This document shows positions 28,082 to 36,882 of a DNA stretch of 64,000 nucleotides, piece after piece (position 1 is the stretch's first letter; each line of letters starts with the position of its first letter). The notes below the pieces were generated by a model, which did not search any database, was not told the origin of the DNA, and saw only the letters and a program-made list of their open reading frames with translations. The position numbers were made by a program, and so were the translations under genes. Location: positions 2,056,885-2,120,884 of the forward strand of contig NZ_CP036339.1 of the NCBI RefSeq assembly GCF_007746075.1, read 5' to 3'. Source of the DNA: Lacipirellula limnantheis (lineage in GTDB: Bacteria > Planctomycetota > Planctomycetia > Pirellulales > Lacipirellulaceae).

Positions 28082-28133
28082 TCAACTATTTGAGCGGAGT
28101 TTCGCGGAGAAACTTGCTCAAGTATTTGAGCGA
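28082..28133. promoter_or_regulatory. direct and inverted repeat cluster after the GH5-like gene
   Basis: TCAACTATTTGAGCG (28082-28096) and TCAAGTATTTGAGCG (28118-28132) form a direct repeat 36 bases apart. Between them an inverted pair, GAGCGGAGTTTC (28092-28103) and GAAACTTGCTC (28109-28119), encloses five bases. It lies in the 342-base gap 28038-28379, about 250 bases before the next gene. Nothing else in that gap is recognisable except a strong ribosome binding site (GGGAGGAG) before 28380. Confidence 0.4.
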
Positions 28134-28379
28134 CCCAGGCAAACTCATCCGCGGGACCCGTTCGGAGATCCCTGACAGGTTCGGGCCGGCTGGCGACGTG
28201 CATCGGTTAGCACATCGGCGGACTCGGCGCGCCATAACGATCAGGCGGTCATTGCAAGTCGTTTTCACGGCTGGGCTTGCTCCTCGACTAACTTGTTCTC
28301 CCTTGTCGTCGCTTGGCCTCGACAAGGCTTTCAGATCGGCAACATCTGTTCTTTTCAACTCTGAGGTGGGAGGAGTCTC

Positions 28380-29552
28380 ATGAAGATTTGTGGGAGGGCA
28401 ACTCAGCTCGCGATCGCCATCGCAGCTCTCGCGTGGGGAAGCATCGCGCACGCGCAACTTCCCGGCGTGTTGTATACCTGGAACGGCACCGGGGATATTC
28501 AGCAGTGGAAGCAAAACTTCGGATCGAACCTCGGTCTGCTCGACAATCTCACGGCGGGGCAGTTGACGATCATCGAAACCGGACCGGTATCGGCCGAAAT
28601 GTCGATCAGCGATGACGCGAATCGTCGTTTGGAGAGCAGCACCGCGGGCGGCGGTCTCGATCTGACCGGGCTCGATTTTCTCGAATTCGATCTGGGACAC
28701 AGCGGACCGAATCCGGTCAACGTCCAGTTCTATGTGCAGGCTTCCACGGGATTCAATTTCGTAGCGTTGGGACCCGACGTGCCGGTGCTGCCGGGGATGA
28801 ACACCTATTCGCTATCGCTGGCTGGGCTGAACTACGCCCAGCAGGCGTACATCCGCACCGTTGGCTTTACGGTACGGGCTCATGCGACGGACCCGCCGCT
28901 CGTGTGGGCGTTGCAGGAAGTCCGCAGCGCCGGCACGCCGCTGACGATCCGCGACTTGGCGACTCATGACCTTGGTTCGTCCGACGGCGGCAAGCAGGGC
29001 GCGTTCGTTAATTTCGACAACGCGGCGGTGCTGGGGAACGACGGCGGCCAGAATCAGACAGGGTTGTCGCAGAACGTTTCCGGCAGCGGCTCGTTGCAAT
29101 GGACCGACAAGGGGGGCGGCAACGGCGCCGCCATCGCCTGGGGCAACGGCACCACGTATAGCGGCAACACGTTTAACGAACGATTGACGAGCCTCAACGG
29201 CTATCAGACCGTGACCTACCGCATGTCGGCGGCCGACGTCGCGGGCGGCAGCCAGAGCGGCGCCATCGACGTGCAGGCCTACTTTCAGACTGGCAGCGGC
29301 TTCAGCTATCAGTCGCCAGGGACGTTGTCCTTGCCGGTTGACGGCGCGTTCCATGACCTGACGTTCGACATCTCGTCGATTACGGACCTGCAGAACGTGC
29401 AGTTTTCAGGCGTTAATCTTGGTTCGCACGCGAACGACGTGGTGATTAACGTCGACCTGATCCGTTACGCAGCGATTCCGGAACCGACGGCTCTGGCGCT
29501 CGCTGGGCTGGCGGTTGTGGCGGGCTTGGCCGTTCGCAGGCGTTCTCGATAG
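28380..29552 (+). CDS. secreted PEP-CTERM protein with carbohydrate-binding-like domains
   Basis: The 390-residue protein has a signal peptide (cut after AHA, about residue 25), two beta-sandwich-like halves (about 28-190 and 195-360) and a PEP-CTERM end (IPEPTALALAGLAVVAGLAVRRR). The first half opens LYTWNGTGDIQQWKQNFGS and contains LEFDLGHSGPNPVNVQFYVQAS, a pattern seen in carbohydrate-binding modules and related lectin-like domains. No catalytic residues are apparent. The ribosome binding site GGGAGGAG is among the best in the window. By position it may hold polysaccharide at the surface. Confidence 0.78.
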   Translation: MKICGRATQLAIAIAALAWGSIAHAQLPGVLYTWNGTGDIQQWKQNFGSNLGLLDNLTAGQLTIIETGPVSAEMSISDDANRRLESSTAGGGLDLTGLDFLEFDLGHSGPNPVNVQFYVQASTGFNFVALGPDVPVLPGMNTYSLSLAGLNYAQQAYIRTVGFTVRAHATDPPLVWALQEVRSAGTPLTIRDLATHDLGSSDGGKQGAFVNFDNAAVLGNDGGQNQTGLSQNVSGSGSLQWTDKGGGNGAAIAWGNGTTYSGNTFNERLTSLNGYQTVTYRMSAADVAGGSQSGAIDVQAYFQTGSGFSYQSPGTLSLPVDGAFHDLTFDISSITDLQNVQFSGVNLGSHANDVVINVDLIRYAAIPEPTALALAGLAVVAGLAVRRRSR

Positions 29553-29689
29553 TGATTTTTAAGGCGGCACAGCGTCGCGCCGGCCGGGGCATCGCTCCGG
29601 CCGGCGGCGGCGAACTTTTAGCGACTGGTGAATAGAACAGAGAACCAAATCAATCGCGGTAGGCGCGTATTGCTTCAGGAGAATTATGC

Positions 29690-31210
29690 ATGGGCAACAA
29701 TCTTCGTAGTCGAATCGTCGCATTCTTGGGAACCACGCTGGTTGTATGCGGACTACTGACAAGCGGATCTGTCCATGGGCAGGGATTGCTCTATTCGTTC
29801 GAGACGCCCGACGATCTCGACACACCGGACTTGAACGAAGGCCTGGAGGGGTGGGACCTGAGCGGCTTCGGCACTGCCATTGGCGTCAACACCTCGACTA
29901 ACGGCGCCAGTCAAGGGACTCACAGCATGCGAGTCGAGAAGGCGCCAGGGTTCAGTTGGGACGTCAACACCTCCGTTTCCTCTGGCGATATCTACGACAA
30001 GTTCAATACGGTTGCGGCCAATCTGGCCGGTTACACGCTCGATTTTGACGTCACGCTGACGCCAGATAGCTTTTCGGCCGTCAGTGCGCCGGGCAGCTTT
30101 TTCCTGATGAACGTCGCGGCCAACAGCGACTCGCCAAACTTTCCGTCGGTGTTCAACGTCACCCCCAATCTTCTCAACCAAATCGGCAAGTTCCCGGTGA
30201 GTATTCCGATGACGAGCTTGCCGGTGGCCGAAAACTCCAGCTACTACCAACTGAACATCGGCTCGAACAGCACCCACACGGCCGGACCAAACGGGGAAGG
30301 CATCAGGTATTACGTCGACAACATTCGCTTCACTGCCTTGCCAACGTTCGTCGAAACGAAGCTCTTCTCGTGGGAGACCCCGGACAACCCCGAGACCGCG
30401 GTGAACGAGCAGTACGAAGGTTGGACCGAAGGCTTTAATCCTGGACACGTCCACTCGATCAGCACGCTTGGGGCGACGGACGGGACCTCGACGCTGCAGA
30501 TCGATCGAACGGGCGTCTCTTCCGGCTTCAGTTGGGGGAGTCAGTTCACGATCAGCGGCGGCGCGGCGAACCCAGCTGGGCAGGCGATCATCGATCAATT
30601 GGTCGCTGGGATCAACGGCGCAACCTCCATCGCGTTCGACGTCCGTTTTGACGATTCGTTCCCCAATTCGCCGACGTTCACGAAGTTCGGTCTACATGTA
30701 ACGGATCACCGCGCCGATGACAGCTTCAGCTTTTTCGGCGGCGAAGGACCGAGCTTCAATGGCGTTCAGACGATCGGCGACACGGCGACCGTCACGATTC
30801 CGCTGACAAGCCTCGTCGACGGCACGCGCGGATCGCTGGCGAGCGCTGGCTTGACGGTCGGGACCGACTTCCTGCGCATCGGCATCTCGACGAACACGAG
30901 CGGCGGCGGCATCTACCAGATCGACAATTTCCGCCTGCTGTCGGTCGCGCCGACATTGGCGGCTGACTTCAACGACGACACGAAGGTCGACGCTGCCGAT
31001 CTCGCCATTTGGAAATCGGGCTTTGGATCGAACGCCACCGGGGACGCCGACGGCGACGGGGACTCGGACGGGGCCGATTACCTGGTCTGGCAGCGTGAAT
31101 TCGGCAGCGGCGTGACGGCGAATGCCGCGGTTGGCGCCGTGCCGGAGCCGAGTTCGTTGGCGCTGGCGGCCGGATTGATGATGGCGGCGGCGGCGTTTCG
31201 CCGGCGCTAA
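29690..31210 (+). CDS. secreted protein with tandem sugar-binding-like domains, dockerin and PEP-CTERM
   Basis: The 506-residue protein has a signal peptide, then two related halves that each begin with a similar phrase (LLYSFETPDDLDT...GLEGWD at about 33-55 and LFSWETPDNPETA...YEGWTEG at about 227-250). Each half is a beta-sandwich of about 190 residues ending in YYVDNIRF or YQIDNFRLL. This internal duplication resembles mannan-binding modules of GH26/GH5 enzymes. A dockerin type I-like pair (DFNDDTKVDAADLAIW, DADGDGDSDGADYLVW) and a PEP-CTERM tail (VPEPSSLALAAGLMMAAAAFRRR) follow. AGGAGAA precedes the start. Confidence 0.8.
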   Translation: MGNNLRSRIVAFLGTTLVVCGLLTSGSVHGQGLLYSFETPDDLDTPDLNEGLEGWDLSGFGTAIGVNTSTNGASQGTHSMRVEKAPGFSWDVNTSVSSGDIYDKFNTVAANLAGYTLDFDVTLTPDSFSAVSAPGSFFLMNVAANSDSPNFPSVFNVTPNLLNQIGKFPVSIPMTSLPVAENSSYYQLNIGSNSTHTAGPNGEGIRYYVDNIRFTALPTFVETKLFSWETPDNPETAVNEQYEGWTEGFNPGHVHSISTLGATDGTSTLQIDRTGVSSGFSWGSQFTISGGAANPAGQAIIDQLVAGINGATSIAFDVRFDDSFPNSPTFTKFGLHVTDHRADDSFSFFGGEGPSFNGVQTIGDTATVTIPLTSLVDGTRGSLASAGLTVGTDFLRIGISTNTSGGGIYQIDNFRLLSVAPTLAADFNDDTKVDAADLAIWKSGFGSNATGDADGDGDSDGADYLVWQREFGSGVTANAAVGAVPEPSSLALAAGLMMAAAAFRRR

Positions 31211-31323
31211 GCATCGCAGTCGCGATGCAGGCGAGTCTGCGGCTGAGCGATCACAACGCGGGAATTGGTCGATTGGGACTGATTTGGAATAGTAGAATGG
31301 GTAACCGTGCCATGGAGGACTTG

Positions 31324-32439
31324 ATGCCTCTCCGCAGGAAGGGTCGAGCGACGGACGGCGGCTTCACGTTGGTGGAACTGCTGGTGGTGATCGCGATTAT
31401 CGGCGTGCTGGTGGCGCTATTACTGCCGGCGGTCCAGGCGGCGCGCGAGGCGGCGCGGCGGACGAAGTGCGCGAACAATCTGCGCAACCTGGCGTTGGGC
31501 GCGATCAATTATCACGATACGAAGCAGCACTTTCCGCTGCCCACGACCAATCGAAAAGGGACGAACGACGATCCCATTCGCGATCAGCGTCTCTTTTCGA
31601 ATTGGGCGATCGCCGTCTTGCCGTACATCGAGCAACAGACGTTGTTTAACCGATTTCAGATTAGCGATACCATCCGGCTTTGGAATCCGGGCAACGACGT
31701 GAATCTCGAACCGCGCGGGCAAGAGATCGAGGTGATGCTCTGCCCAAGCGATACGGGCCCCGGTCAGAAATTCGCCGACAGCGGGGGGAATTGGGCGCGC
31801 GGGAACTACGGGTTGAACGGATTTCAGTTCTGGCCGAATTCATTCTTGGCACGCGAAGCCGCCGGCGACGCCGCCGCGGGGACGACTGACTTCTCAAAGT
31901 ACCTCGACTTCGCCATTGGCATGGGTGGCATCAATGGTCCGGTGATGAACATCAAGCGGATAACGGATGGCACCACCAATACGATCATGCTCGCTGAAAT
32001 GCGCGTCGGTCTGAGTCCGCGCGATCGCCGCGGCGTTTGGGCGATGGGCATGTGCGGTTCTAATTTTCATTGTCGTCATGCGTACAATGGGGTGACCGGG
32101 CCGAACTCTTGCAAAGATGGCGGGGACGACACCTACGGCGCGCCGAACGTCATTGCCGACGTTGGCGAGGCGACGATGCGGCAGGAGTGCATGCACACGA
32201 ACGAGGACAACAGCGGCCAGTCGACGGTCCGCAGTCGGCATGCGGGAGGCGCTTTTATCGCGATGGCCGACGGCAGCGTCAAATTCGTTAGCGATTTCAT
32301 CGACGGCGGCAGCGTGGGCACGGGCGGCTATCTCGGTTCGACGCCGCCAGGAGTTGATATTCTCGAACAGAATTTCGGCGCCTGGCAGCGGTTGAACGTC
32401 TCTGCCGACGGGTTCGTGGTCGGTCAACCTGATACTTGA
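31324..32439 (+). CDS. DUF1559 prepilin-like surface protein, second copy
   Basis: The 371-residue protein has the same plan as the protein at 23576: leader MPLRRKGRATDGG, then [33 protein letters not shown], a variable middle and an H-x9-DG motif (HAGGAFIAMADG) near the end. The start at 31324 is chosen because GGAGG stands five bases before it; ATGs at 31297 and 31312 are in frame. A small lipoprotein gene follows almost at once, as for the first copy. It lies between the carbohydrate-binding PEP-CTERM protein and the GH26 mannanase. Confidence 0.93.
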   Translation: MPLRRKGRATDGGFTLVELLVVIAIIGVLVALLLPAVQAAREAARRTKCANNLRNLALGAINYHDTKQHFPLPTTNRKGTNDDPIRDQRLFSNWAIAVLPYIEQQTLFNRFQISDTIRLWNPGNDVNLEPRGQEIEVMLCPSDTGPGQKFADSGGNWARGNYGLNGFQFWPNSFLAREAAGDAAAGTTDFSKYLDFAIGMGGINGPVMNIKRITDGTTNTIMLAEMRVGLSPRDRRGVWAMGMCGSNFHCRHAYNGVTGPNSCKDGGDDTYGAPNVIADVGEATMRQECMHTNEDNSGQSTVRSRHAGGAFIAMADGSVKFVSDFIDGGSVGTGGYLGSTPPGVDILEQNFGAWQRLNVSADGFVVGQPDT

Positions 32440-32465
32440 GCAGCGTTCGCATGGAGCAGGCGTCG

Positions 32466-32900
32466 ATGGGGGGAATGAGATGCGCGTGGGCCGCTCGGTG
32501 GCTGGTCGTCGCCGTCTGCCTCGGTTGCGGCAACGGTAGCCCGTTTGACTATGTCCCCGTCTCGGGCACGCTCACTTATGAGGACGGCACGCCGATTTCG
32601 GCCGGCGGCATCGAACTACAGTTCTTCGCGCAAGACGCCAAGCCGGTCAATGGCGCCCACGCGCGGCCCGCGGGAACAAAGGTCGACGCCAGCGGCAACT
32701 TCGTCAACGTCACGAGCTACAAATACGGCGATGGGCTGGTGCTGGGAAAACACAAAGTCTCGATCGACTACGCGACCGACGCCAAGGGCAAGCTGCTCGT
32801 CCCGAAGGAATACACGCACGGCGGAACGACGCCGCTGATTGTTGAAATAACGGAAGATTCGGCGGAGGCGCCGCTGGAGATCAAAGTGCCGCGTCCTTAG
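32466..32900 (+). CDS. small lipoprotein with a carboxypeptidase-regulatory-like domain
   Basis: The 144-residue protein has a short lipoprotein signal ending in VCLGC, with the lipid cysteine at residue 21. The mature part (FDYVPVSGTLTYEDGTPISAGGIELQF through KVSIDYATDAKGK) has the beta-sandwich pattern of the transthyretin-like/carboxypeptidase regulatory domain, common next to DUF1559 genes in planctomycetes. A TTG at 32436 overlapping the previous stop, and an ATG at 32451, are alternative starts. Probably in one transcript with the DUF1559 gene. Confidence 0.82.
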   Translation: MGGMRCAWAARWLVVAVCLGCGNGSPFDYVPVSGTLTYEDGTPISAGGIELQFFAQDAKPVNGAHARPAGTKVDASGNFVNVTSYKYGDGLVLGKHKVSIDYATDAKGKLLVPKEYTHGGTTPLIVEITEDSAEAPLEIKVPRP

Positions 32901-32931
32901 CAGGTATTGCGGTTCAAGGAGCAGTCGATCG

Positions 32932-34668
32932 TTGGTAAGCGCCATTTCCAAGTTACGAACGCTCGGTTGCTTCCTGCTGGCCTTGGCCGCCAGCGGGCAG
33001 GCGTCGCTCTTCGCGCAGAATCTGCGCTATGAGGCTGAAACTGCCCAGCGCACCGGCGTCAACGTTGCGAGTTCCGTCGGCGGGTATTCGGGAACCGGAT
33101 ACGTCACGGGCTTCGACAGCGGCGCTGGAACCGACAAGGTGCAGTGGCAAGTTGACGTACCGAACGGCCTCTACGAGATGTGGGTCGGCTATCGCTCGCA
33201 GTTCGGCCCCAAGGGATACAACTTCCACGTCGACGGCGAAGGCGGGAGCGGCATGTTCGACCAGTCGAACGCGTTCACGACGGATCGCGCTGGCCTCTTC
33301 AATTTGCAGAACGTCACGAACACGTTTTCCATCGAGCAGAGTTGGGGCTACTACGACGTCGACTACGTCGAGTTTCGGCCGTTTACGCCGCCGACGCTTG
33401 CGCCCGTCTCGTCGCAACTGGTCGACGACGAGGCGAACGCCCGGACCCGCTTCCTCATGAACTATCTCACCGACATGTACGGCGAGAAGACCCTGTCGGG
33501 GCAGCAGCACAATGTCAGCCAGAACCAGTCGTTTCCGGGCGCGACCTACCTCGCCAAGTCGGGGGGCCTGACGCCGGCGATTCGCGGGTCGGACTTCATG
33601 GAATACTCGCCGTCGCGTCGGCAGTTCGGGTCCAACCCGCGCAATGAGACGGAACAGACGATCGCCTGGGCTCAGCAAACGGGCGGCGTCGTGTCGATGA
33701 TGTGGCACTGGAATGCGCCGGCTAACCTCATCAATACCTCGGGTAAAGAGTGGTGGAGGGGCTTCTACACCGACGCCACGACGTTCAATCTCCCGGGAGC
33801 GCTGGCGAACCCTGCCGGCAGCGACTACCAATTGCTACTGCGCGACATCGATGCGATTGCCGTGGAACTGCAGAAGTTCGAAACGGCTGGCGTCCCGGTC
33901 ATTTGGCGGCCGCTGCACGAGGCGCAAGGGGGCTGGTTCTGGTGGGGGGCTCATGGGCCCGACACGTTCAAGCAGCTGTGGAACCTCACCTACGACCGGC
34001 TGACCAACCATCACGATCTCCACAATCTTATTTGGGAATTCACCTCCTCCGCGGCGGAAGGTAACTTTCGCGATTGGTACCCGGGCGACGACGTCGTCGA
34101 CATGATCGGTCTCGACATTTACACCGACGCCAGCGCTAGCATGAGTGGACAGTGGTACGACATGGTCGAGGAGTACGACGGCCGCAAGATGATCGCTCTC
34201 TCGGAAACAGGGACGCTTCCCAATCCGACCGTGATGGAACAGTGGGGCATCAACTGGAGTTACTTTTCGCCCTGGAGCGGCTCCTTCGTCGACGCGTTCA
34301 CCGCCCAGCAATTGCAGGCCACTCTCGGGCACGAAAACATCATCACGCTCAACGAGCTGCCGATGATGCCCTGGAATGCCGCGGCGCCGGTGTCAGCCGA
34401 CTTCAACGGCGACGGGCTCGTCGACGGCAACGACTTGCTGGTGTGGCAGCAGCAACTCGGTCAGAGCGGCGACCTCGCAGCCGACGGCAACGGCGACGGA
34501 GCCGTCGATGCGGATGATCTGGCCGTGTGGCGCAGCCAATTCGGGCAGAATGCGGGCGCCGCCGGGCAGGCGAGTGTGCCGGAACCTGCCGCGATCGTCA
34601 TGCTGGGCGTTGCGGTCGCGACCTCGCTCGCGGCCAGGCGCTGGCGGCATACCGCCCGACGCTGCTAG
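32932..34668 (+). CDS. secreted GH26 beta-mannanase with CBM35-like, dockerin-like and PEP-CTERM modules
   Basis: This is a 578-residue endo-mannanase. A TTG at 32932, with AAGGAG ten bases upstream, is taken as start. Domains: a signal peptide (about 1-28), a CBM35-like module (about 30-150; RYEAETAQRTGVNVASSVGGYSGTGYV), and the GH26 barrel (about 160-480) with acid/base candidate Glu330 in IWRPLHEAQGGWFWWG and nucleophile candidate Glu425 in ALSETG. The conserved LSGQQHN and MMWHWNAP stretches also fit. Then come a dockerin-like pair (DFNGDGLVDGNDLLVW, DGNGDGAVDADDLAVW) and a PEP-CTERM signal (VPEPAAIVMLGVAVATSLAARR). It acts outside the cell on mannan main chains. Confidence 0.93.
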   Translation: MVSAISKLRTLGCFLLALAASGQASLFAQNLRYEAETAQRTGVNVASSVGGYSGTGYVTGFDSGAGTDKVQWQVDVPNGLYEMWVGYRSQFGPKGYNFHVDGEGGSGMFDQSNAFTTDRAGLFNLQNVTNTFSIEQSWGYYDVDYVEFRPFTPPTLAPVSSQLVDDEANARTRFLMNYLTDMYGEKTLSGQQHNVSQNQSFPGATYLAKSGGLTPAIRGSDFMEYSPSRRQFGSNPRNETEQTIAWAQQTGGVVSMMWHWNAPANLINTSGKEWWRGFYTDATTFNLPGALANPAGSDYQLLLRDIDAIAVELQKFETAGVPVIWRPLHEAQGGWFWWGAHGPDTFKQLWNLTYDRLTNHHDLHNLIWEFTSSAAEGNFRDWYPGDDVVDMIGLDIYTDASASMSGQWYDMVEEYDGRKMIALSETGTLPNPTVMEQWGINWSYFSPWSGSFVDAFTAQQLQATLGHENIITLNELPMMPWNAAAPVSADFNGDGLVDGNDLLVWQQQLGQSGDLAADGNGDGAVDADDLAVWRSQFGQNAGAAGQASVPEPAAIVMLGVAVATSLAARRWRHTARRC

Positions 34669-34792
34669 CGTCCTCGCGCTGCAGTATCGATCTTGACCGA
34701 TCCGTCAATCCGGGCCACATTCCGCTCATCTTGCGCTGGCCGGAGGCCTGCGCCTCCCCGCTTACTTGCTTTCTGCGCAATGGAGTGACGTG

Positions 34793-35392
34793 ATGAAGCG
34801 AGACCTCGACCTGGCCCGCCAGCTGCTGTTGGAAATTGAAAATCGCGGCGCCGATTGTTCGGTGAGCGTTCTGCGCACCGGCCCGAACCACGAGGCCGAA
34901 GAGCGCGTGCGTTATCACCTGCGGCTGCTGATCGACGCCGGACTGCTGAAGGAAGTCGACCGCACTGCCGGCGGCGTGCCCTGCCTGCGCCTGACCGATG
35001 CGGGTCACGAGACGATCGAGTTGACCCGCAGCGAATCGCGGTGGCGCGAGGCCAAGTTCGCCTGTCAGGAACGAACCGGCGGCCTGTCGCTCGCCGTCAT
35101 CCGCAGCCTGCTCGCCCATTGGGCGTTCGAGGCGCCGCGTGCTCGTCCTCGTCGCCGCTACTCCCTGGAGGCGCCGGTATTGGTCGAAGGTCGCTACCGC
35201 GGACGCCGGGCGCCCTATCGGTTCGACTCGCTCATTGACGAGGAAGTCGACGCCATCGCCGACGACGATGTTCGCTATGTGCGCGTGCGGCCCAGCCGCC
35301 TCGATGGCTGGCGGTACGATGGGATCGACGCGGACGCCATCCGCCCCGCGGACTTTGCCGTGGAACCGACGCTGCCGGAGTATTTGCTCTAA
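34793..35392 (+). CDS. DUF2513 winged-helix protein
   Basis: The 199-residue product starts MKRDLDLARQLLLEIE, the signature opening of DUF2513, and continues with a winged-helix pattern (VRYHLRLLIDAGLLKEV, LRLTDAGHETIEL). The C-terminal half is an uncharacterised beta-rich domain. GGAG lies about nine bases before the ATG. DUF2513 proteins are often carried by phages and mobile elements and are thought to bind DNA, but no target is known. It is a single-gene unit closed by a good terminator. Confidence 0.82.
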   Translation: MKRDLDLARQLLLEIENRGADCSVSVLRTGPNHEAEERVRYHLRLLIDAGLLKEVDRTAGGVPCLRLTDAGHETIELTRSESRWREAKFACQERTGGLSLAVIRSLLAHWAFEAPRARPRRRYSLEAPVLVEGRYRGRRAPYRFDSLIDEEVDAIADDDVRYVRVRPSRLDGWRYDGIDADAIRPADFAVEPTLPEYLL

Positions 35393-35423
35393 CCAGCTCG
35401 CCAGCAAGCTTGCCACTGACAGA

Positions 35424-35455
35424 GCCGTCGCTCCGAGGGGAGCGGCGGCTTTTTT
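35424..35455 (+). terminator. rho-independent terminator after the DUF2513 gene
   Basis: GCCGTCGCTCC and GGAGCGGCGGC form an 11-base-pair stem with one G-U pair and a four-base loop, followed directly by six thymines. It is the clearest intrinsic terminator in the window. Confidence 0.85.
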
Positions 35456-35547
35456 GATCGTCGAACGCCGTCAAGAATTAGCGGAATTTCCAGTGCGTTC
35501 GCGTGTTTTTCCTGCATCCGCGCCACTTGCTTGCGCGAAGTATTGGC

Positions 35548-36882
35548 ATGCGGAAACGGATTGCCATCATTGGAGCCGGAGTGAGCGGACTCGTCGCCGC
35601 CCGTCTGCTCTCGGAGCGGCACGACGTCACGCTCTTTGAGGCGGCCGGTCACCTGGGGGGCCATGCGCGGACCGTGGAGTTTGAGGCCTACGGCCATAGG
35701 TTTGCGGCCGACGTCGGTTTCATGGTCTTCAACCATCAGACGTATCCCAACTTTGCGCGGATGCTGGCCCGCCTCGGGGTCGCTTCGCAGCCGAGCGACA
35801 TGAGCTTCAGCGTGCGGATCGACGAGTGCGATCTGGAGTACCAGGGAAGCTCGCTCAACGGCTTGTTCGCGCAGCGCCGCAACCTGGCTCGGCCGACGTT
35901 CCTGCGGATGCTCCGCGACGTGGTGCGATTCAATCGAGACGCCTCGCGAGCGCTGACGGGCGCCCTGGCGGAGTCTCCTGAGCTCACGCTGGGCGAGTTT
36001 GCGGCCGACGCGGGCTACTGCCGCGAGATGCTCGACCACTACTTGTTGCCGATGACCGCCGCCATCTGGTCGGCCCCGCCGCGCGCCGTCGAGCAGTTTC
36101 CAGCCGCGTTCCTGTTCCGGTTCTTCCAGAACCATGGACTGATCCAGCTCCGTGACCGGCCTCAGTGGCGGACGATCGCCGGCGGGTCGCGCCGCTATGT
36201 CGAGGCGCTGGCCGAACCGCTGCGCGAGGCCGCCGCCATTCGCGAGAACTCCCAGATTGTTGCGGTGGAGCGAATGAATGCGGGGGGCGTGAGGCTCCGC
36301 GACGCGGACGGCGACGCGGGGCGTTTTGACGCCGCCGTCCTGGCCACCCATGGTCCGCAGTCGCTGCAGCTACTAACCAACCCCCAACCGATCGAGCGCG
36401 AAGTCCTTGGTTGCTTCGTTACGCAGCAGAACCTAGCCGTTCTGCACACTGACGTTTCCCATCTTCCGCGCCGCCGGCGGGCCTGGGCCAGCTGGAACTA
36501 CCGCGTCGACGGCGACGCAACACGCCCAGCTACCGTCACTTACGACCTAAACCGTTTGCAACGACTCGGCGCCCCGGCCCCGCTTTGCCTGACGCTGAAT
36601 CCGGCGACGCCAATTGCGGCGAAAACGGAATTAGCTCGCTTCGAGTTTGCGCACCCGCTCTACTCAAACGCGGCCATCGCGGCGCAAAGGCGGTGGCCGG
36701 AACTTCACCAGCAGGACGCGATTGCATTTTGCGGGGCTTACTGGGGCAACGGTTTTCACGAAGATGGCGTGACCAGCGCCCTGGCGGTTTGCCGGCGCTT
36801 CGGAGTAGGACTGGACGACCTGATTCCATGCAGAGCTGCCTCTACCAGGGAAACGTCTTCCACGTTCGTCGCCACCCCGTAA
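35548..36882 (+). CDS. FAD-dependent oxidoreductase of the Cfa-associated type
   Basis: The 444-residue flavoprotein has the dinucleotide-binding motif G9-x-G11-x-x-G14 (IAIIGAGVSGLVAARLL), an acidic strand end (VTLFEAAGHLGGHART) and an amine-oxidase-like C-terminus (AFCGAYWGNGFHEDGV). The start at 35548 places the Rossmann fold at the N-terminus; an in-frame start 45 bases upstream was rejected. It overlaps the following DUF1365 gene by 55 bases, so the two are translationally coupled. In other bacteria this enzyme type sits with Cfa-like methyltransferases and acts on membrane fatty acids, for example in methyl-branched or furan fatty acid synthesis. The exact reaction here is inferred. Confidence 0.9.
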   Translation: MRKRIAIIGAGVSGLVAARLLSERHDVTLFEAAGHLGGHARTVEFEAYGHRFAADVGFMVFNHQTYPNFARMLARLGVASQPSDMSFSVRIDECDLEYQGSSLNGLFAQRRNLARPTFLRMLRDVVRFNRDASRALTGALAESPELTLGEFAADAGYCREMLDHYLLPMTAAIWSAPPRAVEQFPAAFLFRFFQNHGLIQLRDRPQWRTIAGGSRRYVEALAEPLREAAAIRENSQIVAVERMNAGGVRLRDADGDAGRFDAAVLATHGPQSLQLLTNPQPIEREVLGCFVTQQNLAVLHTDVSHLPRRRRAWASWNYRVDGDATRPATVTYDLNRLQRLGAPAPLCLTLNPATPIAAKTELARFEFAHPLYSNAAIAAQRRWPELHQQDAIAFCGAYWGNGFHEDGVTSALAVCRRFGVGLDDLIPCRAASTRETSSTFVATP

